The notes under the pieces are model-generated. The model saw only the letters and a list, made by a program, of their open reading frames with translations, had not been told where the DNA came from and searched no databases. A stretch of DNA of 64,000 nt from Clarkia xantiana subsp. parviflora (taxonomy: Eukaryota > Streptophyta > Magnoliopsida > Myrtales > Onagraceae): the NCBI GenBank assembly GCA_036873135.1, contig JAPTYO010000005.1:13494166-13558165 (forward strand), read 5' to 3'. Both the position numbers and the translations under genes were made by a program. Shown piece by piece: positions 1 to 10,612 of the stretch (positions are counted from its first letter, which is position 1; each line of letters starts with the position of its first letter).

Positions 1-159
1 CATCAACAGCATCACTTCCTTTGTTGAAAACAACATTAGCCTACCCAATCACCCATTTTCCATTCTCTAACTCCTTCAATTTGAAGCAGTTGTCTCTATA
101 GTGCCCTTTCCTATTACAATAATCACATCCCTTAGCAAAACATATGTCTGCAGTGTGGT

Positions 160-199
<40 letters not shown>

Positions 200-1049
200 A
201 GTCACAAAAGAAGTTGAAATTGTTGGGCCTCCTCAACTTTTGGTCAACGCTGATGGAGGAAACATTAAGGCTCACATGAGCTCCTTCTGATGACATGGTT
301 GCACTTATGTCTCCTTTGCATTATTCTTGGACCATAGTACAATAAGCCTGATTCAATGAGAGTAATGAAGTCCATGACAACAGATTGCTTTTAACATTGG
401 AGAAATTCTCATTTAGCTCCATGAGGAATTGGAAAAGCCTTTGGTTATCTCTGTGAGTGAGATTTTGTTTGAACAAGTCACACTCAACATGTGGCAATGA
501 ACAAGCTGTGTCATATTCTGTCCACAGATTCTTGAGCTTCGTATAGAATAAAGATATGCAATCCTATCCCTGCCTACACAATGCAATCTCTCTATGCAAT
601 TGATAAACACGACCATTTACTTTGTCAAATCTTTCCCTCAGATGTTTCCAGGCATGAAAGGAGCTATTAGAGTACAACACACCATCCGCAATATCATCAG
701 AAACATAATTCACTATCTAACCAAACACAACAACATTACACCTATCCCAGAGCTCGTGAAACTTGGGATCAAAATTCTCTCGCTTGCATGAACCAGTAAT
801 GAAGCAAATCTTGTTCTTTCCTAATAAAACGAATTGCATGCAATGATCCCATTTACGATAATTTTCTTGTCTAGTCAATTTAACAGAAACATGACTCTGG
901 CTAGGGTTATCGATTGCATGCAAAAAGAGAGAGTGAAACAAATGAACCTCATAATTAATATCGAAGATCAAAGCCGTTTTAGTCGTCGCAGCGAGATCTG
1001 TGGGAAGATTCTTCAAACTGCTCTCTGGTTGCTTTGAATCCTCTGCCAT
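1..1049 (-). pseudogene. Ty1/copia gag remnant
   Basis: This is the N-terminal part of a copia Gag (capsid protein of a virus-like particle) read leftward from an ATG at 1049. The first 110 residues match the copia-like N-terminal gag domain (HAIDNPSQSHVSVKL followed by NYRKWDHCMQ). After a stop near 717 the homology continues in other frames: the LWTEYDTACSLPHVEC and LFQFLMELNENF blocks near 350-560, then a CCHC zinc knuckle (C-X2-C-X4-H-X4-C) near 66-131. Stops, frameshifts and a 32-T tract make it non-functional. The rest of pol would lie left of the window. Confidence 0.8.
163..194 (+). repeat. 32-nt poly(T) tract inside the copia gag remnant
   Basis: An uninterrupted run of 32 T lies just beside the zinc-knuckle sequence of the copia gag remnant. 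A run this long inside former coding sequence points to slippage or insertion of a poly(A) tail on the minus strand. Its length may be unreliable in the assembly. Confidence 0.9.
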
Positions 1050-1312
1050 CGTGAAAGATCAATCAGCAAGATGAGGATCGTCGGGATCCTAACAAAACCA
1101 TGGTGCTTCGCGAAGAAGCAAGAGAGAACCGTGATGAAGAAGAAGTAGAACTCTGGTGGAAGAGGTCTAGTCGCAGAAAACAAATCACCCGTCAACGACA
1201 ACTTGAAGAGAAGACGAAACAACAAGATCAAATGCAAATGAAAGAAGAATTGAAAAAGACAAACAAGAAACACACTCAGGATCAAAGATTTGAGGCCAGG
1301 AACGCCTCAATT

Positions 1313-1325
1313 GGCTCTGATACCA
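1313..1325 (-). other. copia primer-binding site (initiator tRNA-Met)
   Basis: On the minus strand this reads TGGTATCAGAGCC, the standard copia PBS complementary to the 3' end of initiator tRNA-Met. It directly abuts the LTR that begins at 1326, which fixes the boundary and orientation of the copia element. Confidence 0.85.
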
Positions 1326-1660
1326 TGTGAAGAGATAACCCTAGCAGAGCAGAAGATGAACTGCGGCTCATCGAATTAGAGTTGTAAAACCCTAAGTCTC
1401 ACCTTAAATATGGGCGGGGTCCCGAATAATTACTCAAGGATCCCCAGAAAGAAAATAACCTTCAATTTGGTCCTCAAACAATATAACCAACTTAACTCGC
1501 AGCAAACAAAGAAGAACCGAGCCCAATAACCACCGAATAACAGGCCAAACCCACAACAACCAAATCCACCAAAAATACAACGGGGCATCCATCCAAACCA
1601 ACCGAAAGCAAACTAAGGAAATGGCCCAGATTGACTCATATGTCAACAATGAGTCATATA
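1326..1660 (-). mobile_element. copia 5' LTR, part 1 (split by the Tat element)
   Basis: The sequence adjoining the PBS begins TGTGAAGAGATAAC and is non-coding. It is cut at 1660 by the Tat element, whose target duplication atata is at 1656-1660. The LTR should resume at 11643. A plausible outer end is the ACA at about 11707, giving a composite LTR near 400 bp, but the 3' LTR is outside the window, so that end is inferred. Confidence 0.6.
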
Positions 1661-1821
1661 TGATGGATATACGCCCAATTTGAACCCGTTGACTTATGAA
1701 CCGTTGTATTTTTATCGTCCCATTAACGATCGTAAATCGAAACTTCAATCCGAACACTTCGCGAACACATCAACGGCTCGGACGAGGCCGGAGCGCTCGT
1801 CCGGACGAGGCAAACTCACCT

Positions 1822-2026
1822 AGGTGAGGTTGGGTGGCCACACCCGACCTCCCCTAGGAGAGATCGGGTCAGCCAACCCGATCTCTCCTAGGGGAGATCG
1901 GGTGGACCAACCCGATCTCTCCTAGGAGAGATCGGGTCGGCCAACCCGATCTCTCCTAGGAGGGATGGGGTTGGCCAACCCCATCCTCCCTAGGAGGGGT
2001 TGGGTGCCCTCACCCAACCCCTACCC
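1822..2026 (+). repeat. array of six hairpins in LTR U3
   Basis: Six consecutive inverted repeats, each roughly 10-14 bp per arm with a loop of about 5 nt, are separated mostly by CCTAGG. Arms differ between hairpins: gatcgggt with acccgatc, then gatggggt with accccatc, then ggttgggt with acccaacc, yet each pair stays complementary. The array is repeated at 10774-10978, 35435-35640 and 44066-44307. In the 44066 copy there is one extra unit. Function is unknown. Confidence 0.9.
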
Positions 2027-2171
2027 TTGGGGTTCGGATTTCCCTTCCCCCCAAGGGCCCCGGCACCATTTTTGGACTCCCATACTCGGTTTACTCCGCC
2101 TACCTTCTCCGTATCCTAAGGTCTTAATTACGTGTTTAAAGGTTAATTAACTGTGTTTAAAGGTTAACGAT

Positions 2172-2210
2172 GTCATTAAGCCACCTTAATGACACCGTTG
2201 CCTATAAATA
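2172..2210 (+). promoter_or_regulatory. LTR core promoter: dyad plus TATA box
   Basis: A perfect 9-bp dyad (gtcattaag / cttaatgac, 4-nt loop) at 2172-2193 sits about 10 bp upstream of TATA box CCTATAAATA (2201-2210). The arrangement recurs in every LTR of this family here (near 11124, 35791 and 44460), so it is likely part of the retroelement promoter. Confidence 0.7.
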
Positions 2211-2681
2211 CCCCACCTCCACTATTCATTTGGACATCTTGGCAAGTTGCACAATTTTGCTCTGACATCTCTCTAGCTTTATCTCTCTAAAACCGTACTG
2301 ACTTAGGCATCGGAGAGGGTTCATCAGGCACCACCCCCCCCTCTGTGCCTGGTATTGCCCCTCTTGCAGGGTGGCAAGGAGAAGAGAACCAAGGAAGCAG
2401 AAGAGCATAGAGCAGTAGGACAAGCCCTAGGGGTAAGAAGTACAAGCCTCAGGAGGTCAGAAGGAGAGAAGGAAAGGAGGTCAGAAGGAGAGAAGAGAAG
2501 GACATATATCAGAACGACTACCCCAAGGGAGTATAAGGGCATGGATCAGAACGACTACCCCAAGGGAGTATAAGGGCATGGATCAGAACGACTAATCCTA
2601 GGAACACTAAACCCGACATTTCATTAGTGGGAGATAAATTCTAGATTGACGACCCGTTGACCTAGACTTTATAACCTAACA

Positions 2682-2700
2682 CTTGGCGCCGTCTGCGGGC
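2682..2700 (+). other. PBS of Tat element 1
   Basis: CTTGGCGCCGTCTGCGGG directly follows the LTR. The TGGCGCCG core is the primer-binding type usual in Tat and Athila elements. The same sequence follows the LTR of element 2 at 36129. Confidence 0.85.
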
Positions 2701-3120
2701 TTCGAACAGAAAGCCTGACAATAACAAGAGCGATGACGAACAGCTTAGTATCTAGGCATCACCGCCCACCTGGGGGCAATAGGCGAGGGAGAGAGCCTAT
2801 ACCTCCAGCAAGGCAGCCTTACCCAGAGAAACAACCTGCACACCAGAGCCTCAGGTAGCCCCACAGGCACCCCAGCCTAACAGGCAGGGAGGAGGCTTCC
2901 ACAGCTCCAACTCCATTGACTAGGAAGCCACAGGGACAGGGGGGCAACAAGGAGTGCCATCCCAATACACGGCACCTCCACAGGGGTACTACTATGAGGC
3001 ACAACCTCAAGGGTATCCATATGGAATACTAACTCAAAGGAACGACAATCGTGCCCACACAACCAACATAAGGCCCGCATACTCGCAAGGAGCACAGACA
3101 GTGACTCCTTACAATTTTCA
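2701..3120 (+). pseudogene. gag N-terminal debris
   Basis: A proline- and glutamine-rich stretch with several stops and frame changes lies between the PBS and the protease remnant, where gag belongs. No capsid domain or zinc knuckle can be recognised, so only position and composition support the call. Confidence 0.45.
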
Positions 3121-3459
3121 AGAAGAGACATGAAGCATGTGTTACCAGACAACAAGGATGCCCTAGTCATAACAATGAAGATCACTGATATGGACATTGG
3201 AAGAATCCTGATAGACAGTGGAAGCTCACCCAGCATCATTAGCAAGAAAGTCCACAACATACTGGAAGTAAGGCCATGTAGCATAAAACAGGTTCACTCC
3301 CCCTTGGTGGGATTTTCAGGAGAGCCAACATACCCACTGGGGGCAATCACACTACCTGTGACATTGGGCATACACCCGCTGGGGGCAGACAGACAAGCAA
3401 GACCTCCAAGGAGGCATGAATTCAACCAAGTACCCCAACAGGGACATACACCGCACTAA
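3121..3459 (+). pseudogene. retroviral-type aspartic protease remnant
   Basis: The reading frame around the ATG at 3130 has the retropepsin motif LIDSGSSPSII and the block SPLVGFSGEPTYPLG, nearly identical to residues 50-140 of the intact pol at 36180. Homology stops near 3370 and the frame ends at 3459 in unrelated sequence. This is a truncated gag-pol protease with nothing of RT after it. Confidence 0.85.
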
Positions 3460-6400
3460 GGGAGGACATACATGCCAGACCAACAAGGATATAGGAGTTC
3501 CAACATCTACCCTGGCAATGTACACATACAGTCCGTATCACCATAGACATGACTGAGGGACATACCAAGGAAAGCTCAAAGGGAGGGACATAGTCCCAAC
3601 AGCACAACAAGGCAACCACCTACCCATGATACAGCACGACAGGTCCAAACCCCTCATGCATTACAAACCTTGGCACACATCCCCCTAGGACAGGGGAGCA
3701 GTGGAAAAGACAAGAATTTGAACAGGGGACTCATAGAGTACCACACCATGTTAGTACATAGCTACTACAATGGGAAGTCTCATGGAGAGACATAGTGAAG
3801 TGAGATCACAAATAGCATACATGAAGGATACACCTCCACCTAGTCCGCCTTGCAAGGATGCGACCTTATATTCCTCAAGTGGAAGGAATACACACAGACT
3901 ACTGGAGGAAGACAGCTACATTACCAAGGAAGCAAGGGGTATCAACACCCCACACTCATATCCTTCCCATATCCTCTTATTTAATTTAACTGCATAACAA
4001 GTCAACTCCCTAAAAGGGGTATATTTTGATACTTGATATCAACATGTTTTCCAAGAAAGACCATACCGGACGCCTTCGGGCTCCGTGGTATATATATACA
4101 CAGGTGGACCACTAGAAGAATCCGTATAAGGCCGTCGCCAATCAAGAGATGCACAAGAAAAAGATTCCTCAATCCCAAAGAACACCTATAAGGTCAAGTT
4201 TCTGGGAAAGATCACAAGATGGAAGGCTCACTTACAAATAAGTTGAGCACTCCCAACATCCTATAAAGGAACTACCATGAAGGTCACAAAGGATTACCCC
4301 TACTATAACCTTCCATTAAACATCCTAGGGCCAAGTCCGTCAAAGGATCCCATCTGGCATTGGTATGCAAGGGGGGCACCAGTCACAACATGCCCTCCCC
4401 ACAAACGCCCATTAGAATAAGAGGGGGTAGCCGCGAACTCACCCCTCCAAAAATGGAGGAAACCATATCACATGGGCAACGCTCACCATCAGAGGCAAAC
4501 ACCTCCAGCGGATATTTATGATTTCACAAAATAGGCAGGAGATACAACTACACTTAGAAAGCTCATCCCAGGTAATGGAATACACTTCCATCAAAAACCC
4601 TCAAGGACACCAAGCGTAGCAAAGGAAGAACGGTGACACCATCATCAAGCTTTTAAAAAGGATATGGAAAACATAGTATTTCCACACAATGATATGTTAG
4701 TCATAAGAGAGGGAATCACCAACTTTGACATGAAGAGAACCATAGTACATGAAGGGAGTCCGTCAGACATCTCCCATGACCAACCATTGATGATACTAGA
4801 GAAGAGTCAGGCATACCTAATACCAAGGGACCCCTACTAGTAAAGGTGGTCACAACATCAACACACCCATTAGGGACACGGCACTGCAAATGAACCAGGA
4901 AAAGGATGGAACACATATCCTTACAAGTATCCTTTCAAGTATCCTTGCATTTATCCTTGCAAAAATAAACTCCGTAGATAAAGAGGTTATCTAATAGATG
5001 ACTATGTCTCTGTTCTCAAACTACGATCCTAACCCGGAGATCCTTGGACTCCGTACTATATATGTAATGAATAACATGTTCATCAGAGATAGGTACACGA
5101 AGATTCAAGACAGCGCCATAAAGATCAGGCGCATACCTCTACCAAGTACGACACATTGGAGTGTTCACAAACACTCCTTCGCTATCTCACAAGAAAGGAA
5201 GGCAACCAAGGATACAAGTCCTAATAGAATAAACATCGGTAGAAAATCCTGTCATTGAAGTCATGCACCAAGAGAGAAACTCTAAAGATGCAAGATTAGC
5301 AAAAGAGATAGTGCAACAACTAGAGTGTGAAAATGAGATACATCTCCTATCAAGAGCCTTAGGGCAGGATAATAGTTCTACAAGATCAACCAAAGAAGAG
5401 CTCAAAAGCTTGGGGAGTAAGGTTTCAAGATCGACCATCACACTAGATGCACATCCCGATCAACCACCTTGTCTGCAAATGATAAGACATTTGACTCTGG
5501 CATCCCATCAAGAGGAGAACCACGATAAAAAGGGGCACTAGAAAAATATCCCGCCTTTAAGGCCATACGCCGAATACATGATGAATGAAGGTTATGACAA
5601 AACAAAAAAGGAGGGACTTGTCAGCTCAACACACCTCAAACACGTATACGTACGCAACACAAATGCAGCCTCTAATGAAGCTATCCAGCAAGGAATAGCC
5701 AATACGGGGACAAAACCCATAGAAAATCATGGAGCATCACTTGCAAACCTAAAGGAAAACATCATTTTTAGGTTCAAGTCCTAATTCAAAGGAAGTCTAT
5801 AATCAAGATTCAAGGTGGGAGGAGCATGACCAATGTGACACTCCCTAAAAGCATTGAAGAATACTCCAATGTAAAGGAAAAGGAAAAGCACACTAAGTGC
5901 CACAACACTCCAAGATTATCACAGCCCGGCCAGATCCCCCCCATGCACGTGCAAAGAGCATGGATTAGATTGACTAGTCTGAAACACACCTATGAGATTA
6001 ACAACTCAAGACGCCATTCTATGATAGAGCTTTTCAACCTAAAAGCACAAGGAAGGGGGGGGGGGGGAAAGAATTTACAAGCACCCCTAGGATACAGACA
6101 CTGCCGCATCCTGGTTATCAAGAGAATGAAAATCACCCCCACCCACCCAAAGCAAAAGCTCTCCACCCAATCCCTAAAGATACATCCGACGAAGGCATTA
6201 TCCAAACCATGCCTATGACTGAAACAAGCAAGCATGAGAAAGAGTAAATCCTACAAGGGACACTCATCGCATTCAAACAAGCAGACAAGGGAGCCCCGAG
6301 CATAAGGGGTACCCAACCAAGAAAATGAACGAGGGGCCTTCAACGGCCAAATATGAAAGGCGGTGTGACCACCAAGCAACTTGGGGGGCACCAAACGAAT

Positions 6401-6690
6401 AAGTGCTTGGTAGTCCACCTAAGTGTAAAAGAAGAGATTAGAGGCAGAAGATCACAAGAACATGCAATACCACTTTTCCTAGAAGGGGTCACATACGAGG
6501 AAAACATCATCAACTCCCTATACGAACTCGTCCTAAGTTGGCAACACACAAACATCGCCCTCGAGAGGTGATCTCCCACATTGAAGGAAAAGTGTGGTAG
6601 CATGCAATATCATAGAAGGAAAAGTCAAGTAAAGACTCGAAAAGCATACCAAAGACGCACCCTACATGAGAAAGGACACAAGATAAGGTA
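3460..6690 (+). other. decayed interior of element 1, no recognisable gene
   Basis: About 3.2 kb where RT, RNase H and integrase would be expected. Only short open frames occur and none shows a retroelement motif, apart from a second protease remnant at 4684-4850. A run of 12 G is at about 6056-6067. I see no other function. Confidence 0.6.
4684..4850 (+). pseudogene. second, diverged protease remnant
   Basis: The frame from 4684 reads HNDMLVIREGITNFDMKRT and then VHEGSPSDI, which aligns with the Tat protease block around DALVITMKITDMDIGRI and VDSGSSPNI. The catalytic Asp has become His. It lies 1.5 kb after the first protease remnant, so the interior appears to be assembled from pieces of two elements or a duplication. 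Confidence 0.6.
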
Positions 6691-6720
6691 ACATTATGAG
6701 CCCTCCGGGAGCCAATCCCG

Positions 6721-7545
6721 CGAACACATTCGACGCCCCCAAGAGCGTATCTTGAGAGTAGTTCTAAAGCTACGAACCCTGTGCCCTCCGGGAGCCTATC
6801 CCGCGAACAGTTTTCGACGCCCCCAAGAGCGTATCTTGAGAGTAGTTTTCATACTACGACATTCGACGCCCCCAAGAGCGTATCTTGAGAGTAGTGTTCA
6901 TACTACGACCTTCGACGCCCCCAAGAGCGTATCTTGAGAGTAGTTATTACACTACGACCTTCGACGCACCAAGAGCGTATCTTGAGAGTGGTTTCCAAAA
7001 ACTACGAACTTCGACGCCCCCAGGAGCGTATCTTGAGAGTAGTGTTCATACTACGACCTTCGACGCCCCCAAGAGCGTATCTTGAGAGTAGTTATTACAC
7101 TACGAACTTCGACGCACCAAGAGCGTATCTTGAGAGTGGTTTCCAAAAACTACGAATTCGACGCCCCCAGGAGCGTATCTTGAGGTAGATTTGCAACCTA
7201 CCAGATTCGACGCCCCCAAGAGCGTATCTTGAGGTAGAAAAAACACTACCAGTTCGACGCCCCCAAGAGCGTATCTTGAGGTAGATTTCAAACTACCGGT
7301 TCGACGCCCACCAGGAGCGTATCTTTGGTCTAACCTGAGCCCTTCGGGAGCCTATCCTGTGAAACGTTAAGTGCCGTCCGAGAGCCTGTCTCGTGAACAG
7401 ATTTCGACGCCAATCAGGAACGTATCTTTGGACTAACCTGAGCCCTCCGGGAGCCTATCCTGTGAAACGTTAAGTGCCATCCGAGAGCCTGTCTCGTGAA
7501 CAGTTTTCGACGCCCACCAAGAGCGTATCTTTGGTCTAACAGTAC
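6721..7545 (+). repeat. 49-bp tandem repeat of the Tat 3' region
   Basis: About a dozen units of 45-50 bp begin TTCGACGCCCCCAAGAGCG and continue TATCTTGAGAGTAGT, followed after 7330 by a related motif with GGGAGCCTATCC. Each unit keeps a short inverted repeat (GTAG, variable loop, CTAC). The same array is in element 2 at 40411-41085. Tandem repeats in the hypervariable 3' region of Tat elements are known and can seed satellite DNA. Confidence 0.95.
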
Positions 7546-8187
7546 AACGTATACCGTGTAAGGGGTATCAGAAGAGATCATCACACCATGCTCAGAAGGA
7601 TACCATGAGAAAGAAATTTCTAAGTAAAGTAATGTGAAGAACAAGTAATGTTTTTTTTCTTATGAAATGGCAGGTATGACATGAAGGAAAGCACGAAAGA
7701 AAGACAAGTAAAGGAAACACACCAAGAGAAGAGTCCATGACCAAAGAATCATATACAGAAGCACAAGAGGTTATCATGAAAAGTAACGAGTTATCCTACC
7801 ACCCATATCACAAGTCAAGAGAAGTATCTCAAAGGAACCCAACACAACCAAGAAGGATAGCAAAGACATGAAATCCAAAGTTCAAGACTCTCAGAATAAG
7901 CTCGACCCATCAAGAAGAGAATTGCCTTACAAGTCACACAAATCAACCTCCGACAAATGTTATTGTCATGCATGTCGCCCTCGCGTGACCTATGCTCGTA
8001 TCAGACTTGAACATCGTCAAGCACAACTCATGAAGGAGACATCTAAAGAGCATAAAGGATACAACATCCGACAAGACGAGACATCGGGACCTAACCCAAT
8101 AAACATAGCCTACACAAAAGGCAACTATAGCAATGAAGGCTCTCCAATGAGAAAGGAATACTAAAGCACAACTCCACACATCGTGAT

Positions 8188-8403
8188 GTGGCTATCATGT
8201 CCACATACACTGAAGTGGCTATCATGTCCACATACCTTGAGGTGGCTATCATGTCCACATACCTTGAAGTGGCTATCATGTCCACATACCCTGAACTGGC
8301 TATCATGTCCACACACTGCAGAAGGGCTATCACTCCGACACATCACGAAGTGGCTATCACGTCTACATACCCCGAAGTGATTATCATGGCAGCACATCAT
8401 AAA
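8188..8403 (+). repeat. 27-bp tandem repeat, eight units
   Basis: Eight consecutive units based on GTGGCTATCATGTCCACATA lie 0.6 kb after the 49-bp array. The first four or five are nearly identical and the last three diverge. Because 27 is a multiple of 3 it stays open in several frames (for example a VAIMSTYLE repeat), but that is a consequence of the period and I do not call a protein. It is absent from element 2. Confidence 0.92.
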
Positions 8404-8703
8404 ACATCTGTCAAAGACATGAATTGTAAAGACACCATTCCGACCACGAACATCAAAAGGCTACGCCTAGCCCTAGGAGGAGGTTCAAGAAAAAGGGAAA
8501 AACAACACCCTTCGTACGCTCATCAAAGGTAGGCACTTATATTTCAACCCACTGGGTGATACTAGGAAGGAGACGTCCTCATTATGAAGACAACCTCCAT
8601 ATCTCACGAAATCAACCATAAAGCAAAGAATCACGACAAGCAGTATTGAGGGCATATAACAAAACGATCCCCACAACGATCACAATTACGATACTAATAG
8701 TGG

Positions 8704-9246
8704 CTAACTCAAGAGCAGTCTCCACCAAATTCCAAAGCAAGAATTTGCTATCTTAATCAGAGCCATGGCAAGAGAGGGGAACCTCAATGAAAGATGATGA
8801 TCACACCTGTCACCAAAAGAAAAATCTTCAACGCAGGGGTTAATAACATAACCCATAGGAAAGACAAAGACATCTTCAAAAGTCGTCAAATCTATATGAA
8901 GACGAAATAAACTTGAGACTCGGCCCCTCGGCTGGGGGGCAGGGGATAGAGAAGAGACATCAAGACCTATGATCACCCCATCGCCAGCCACAGGTTGTTT
9001 CCTTTTGTCAAGCAAAGAGGGTGCCTCTTCAACCACTACCTCCTTATCATGGGAGGGAGTCAGCAAGGGGGCACTTGAAGGAGAGCCTCTCGCGGTTTCC
9101 TTCTCCTTGGCAGCCGAGGGCCCGACCTCAGAGTCAGGTTTCCGCGCCTTGGATTTAGATTGACTTGAACTCTCACCTACCACAAGAACCATTCGATAAC
9201 CAGGGAAGAACGCTTTAATAACAAGAAAGAAGCAGCATGAGAACAA
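8704..9246 (-). CDS. antisense ORF of Tat element 1, probable internal/terminal exon
   Basis: An open frame of 180 codons runs opposite to the element, between its 3' repeats and 3' LTR. The segment from about residue 23 begins after TTGTGGTAG, which looks like a splice acceptor, and is rich in Ser, Glu and Lys (ESSSQSKSKARKPDSEVG), ending in a hydrophobic stretch. Its position and orientation match the antisense gene in element 2 (41448-42530) and the one at 14401-15192. Antisense ORFs in this place are described for Tat elements. I recognise no catalytic domain. Exons upstream (9300-9540) are suggested by open frames only. Confidence 0.5.
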   Translation of the reverse strand: MFSCCFFLVIKAFFPGYRMVLVVGESSSQSKSKARKPDSEVGPSAAKEKETARGSPSSAPLLTPSHDKEVVVEEAPSLLDKRKQPVAGDGVIIGLDVSSLSPAPQPRGRVSSLFRLHIDLTTFEDVFVFPMGYVINPCVEDFSFGDRCDHHLSLRFPSLAMALIKIANSCFGIWWRLLLS

Positions 9247-10602
9247 TCATAAGTATATCACAAAGAAAAGGGAATGGAATGAGAACATACTGGAAGTATT
9301 AGCAGCCTTCCCTGACTTAGAAAATTTCTTGGCCTGATAAGTAGAACTAGAGGTTTCTTCCCTCCCATCTGATTCAACGGTATGTTCGGAACGCTCTGCC
9401 TACACTATGTTTCTCCATGAAATCAACCTACAAGGGGTCATACGAGTCCCCGCCTCATACGAGTCCACCTCGAACACCCAAGACACAGGACAGTCAGATT
9501 TGGTCTGACTACCTTGGAAAACGATCTTCAAGGTCTCCCTGTCTGAAGAAGAAAGCTTCCCAAAAGTGAGTCATCTATACGAGCAACCAACGCAAAGATC
9601 GACCCTTACTCATGGAGGGGCGAGATACGCCTACTACGGGAGCAACCTTAACACTAAGGGAAGAGGGCGAACTTTTAGTTTCCCCAAATGGAGCAACGCT
9701 CCAACACATCCGAAGGAAGGGTCAACCCTTAACACATGTCAATAGACTCCTTCGCTCGCGGCGGAAAAATGTTACACATGCCGAAAGTCGAGATTAATGG
9801 ACAATGCTCACGCTAGTACGAGGGAGGCGGAACGTTGTGTCCCATTGAGTGGCAGAGTTCCCACCCTCAAGTAAAGGAGAGGTCTATGCTCTCACCTTTG
9901 CACTTATGCTCATATTCATGATTAACATCTACAGGTACATCAATGTCATCACTCATGCTTATACTCACAACCCATCCATACATACATACATGTTCATGCT
10001 TGCACTCATATGCATGCCCACATACACACTCCCGTGTGTTCAAACATTTAGACGTCCATGCACATGGCCGCCATATATTCATGCATACATTCATGACTAC
10101 AATCGCAGCATGTCTCTACTCACTCCCATCCTTATGTTCCTACTTGCATATATGCTAGTACACATCCTCATGTTCGTGATGTGTCCATGTTCACTCCTAG
10201 TTAACATCCTATAGGCATATTTTCTAATATCCCATACTTAGAAAAATTTCGGACCAAAATTGAAATTTTTCCTCACTTAGATAGAATCCCGGCACGAATT
10301 TGAAGCGTAAGTTACTTAGTTGCATTTGTATTGCGCCCCTATGCGAGTGTGAATTTTTTAAGTATACGCTGGTAGCAAAGATAGATTTATTGCTCCCACC
10401 TCAGACGGACGCGTGCTTAGGCATACGTCCGCGCTACTCTAACGTTTACAACTCCTCTATCTCATAAGGCAGGGGGCAGAGTCGAAGACACGCATCCATG
10501 GGTAAGCAAACATTCAGACGAAAGGTAAAACCCCGGTTTCAAATTGCGCGTGTCATACCATCCTGAAATAGAGTCAATCAAGGGTTAAGCCATTGGTTGA
10601 CT
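9247..10602 (+). other. 3' untranslated region of element 1
   Basis: No sense gene is visible. On the minus strand a frame at about 9420-9540 stays open (VFEVDSYEAGTRMTPCRL) and may be an upstream exon of the antisense ORF. The last 380 bp closely match 43515-43895 of element 2, so the part next to the PPT is conserved between the two elements. Confidence 0.6.
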
Positions 10603-10612
10603 CGGGGGCATG
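10603..10612 (+). other. polypurine tract of Tat element 1
   Basis: CGGGGGCATG immediately precedes the 3' LTR, and the identical tract precedes the LTR at 43908. This is the RNase H-resistant primer site for plus-strand synthesis. Confidence 0.75.

Larger units (their letters stand above)
1661..2681 (+). repeat. 5' LTR of Tat element 1
   Basis: It starts TGATGGATATACGCC and ends CCTAACA. Inside are a hairpin array (1822-2026), a short dyad (2172-2193), a TATA box (2203-2210) and a purine-rich direct repeat near 2500-2590. Transcription probably starts about 25-35 nt after the TATA box, so the hairpins lie in U3 and appear in RNA only at its 3' end. Confidence 0.92.

Noticed and set aside
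1313..1325. tRNA gene
   Set aside because: Only the 3' complement of initiator tRNA-Met is present, as a primer-binding site; no cloverleaf follows. The same applies at 20294-20306.
1100..1330. Charged plus-strand ORF (76 codons)
   Set aside because: It lies antisense to the copia leader between the gag start and PBS and has no homology I recognise.
6752..7291. Series of 60-85-codon ORFs in the 49-bp repeats
   Set aside because: They are repeat artefacts; no start context or conservation beyond the DNA repeat.
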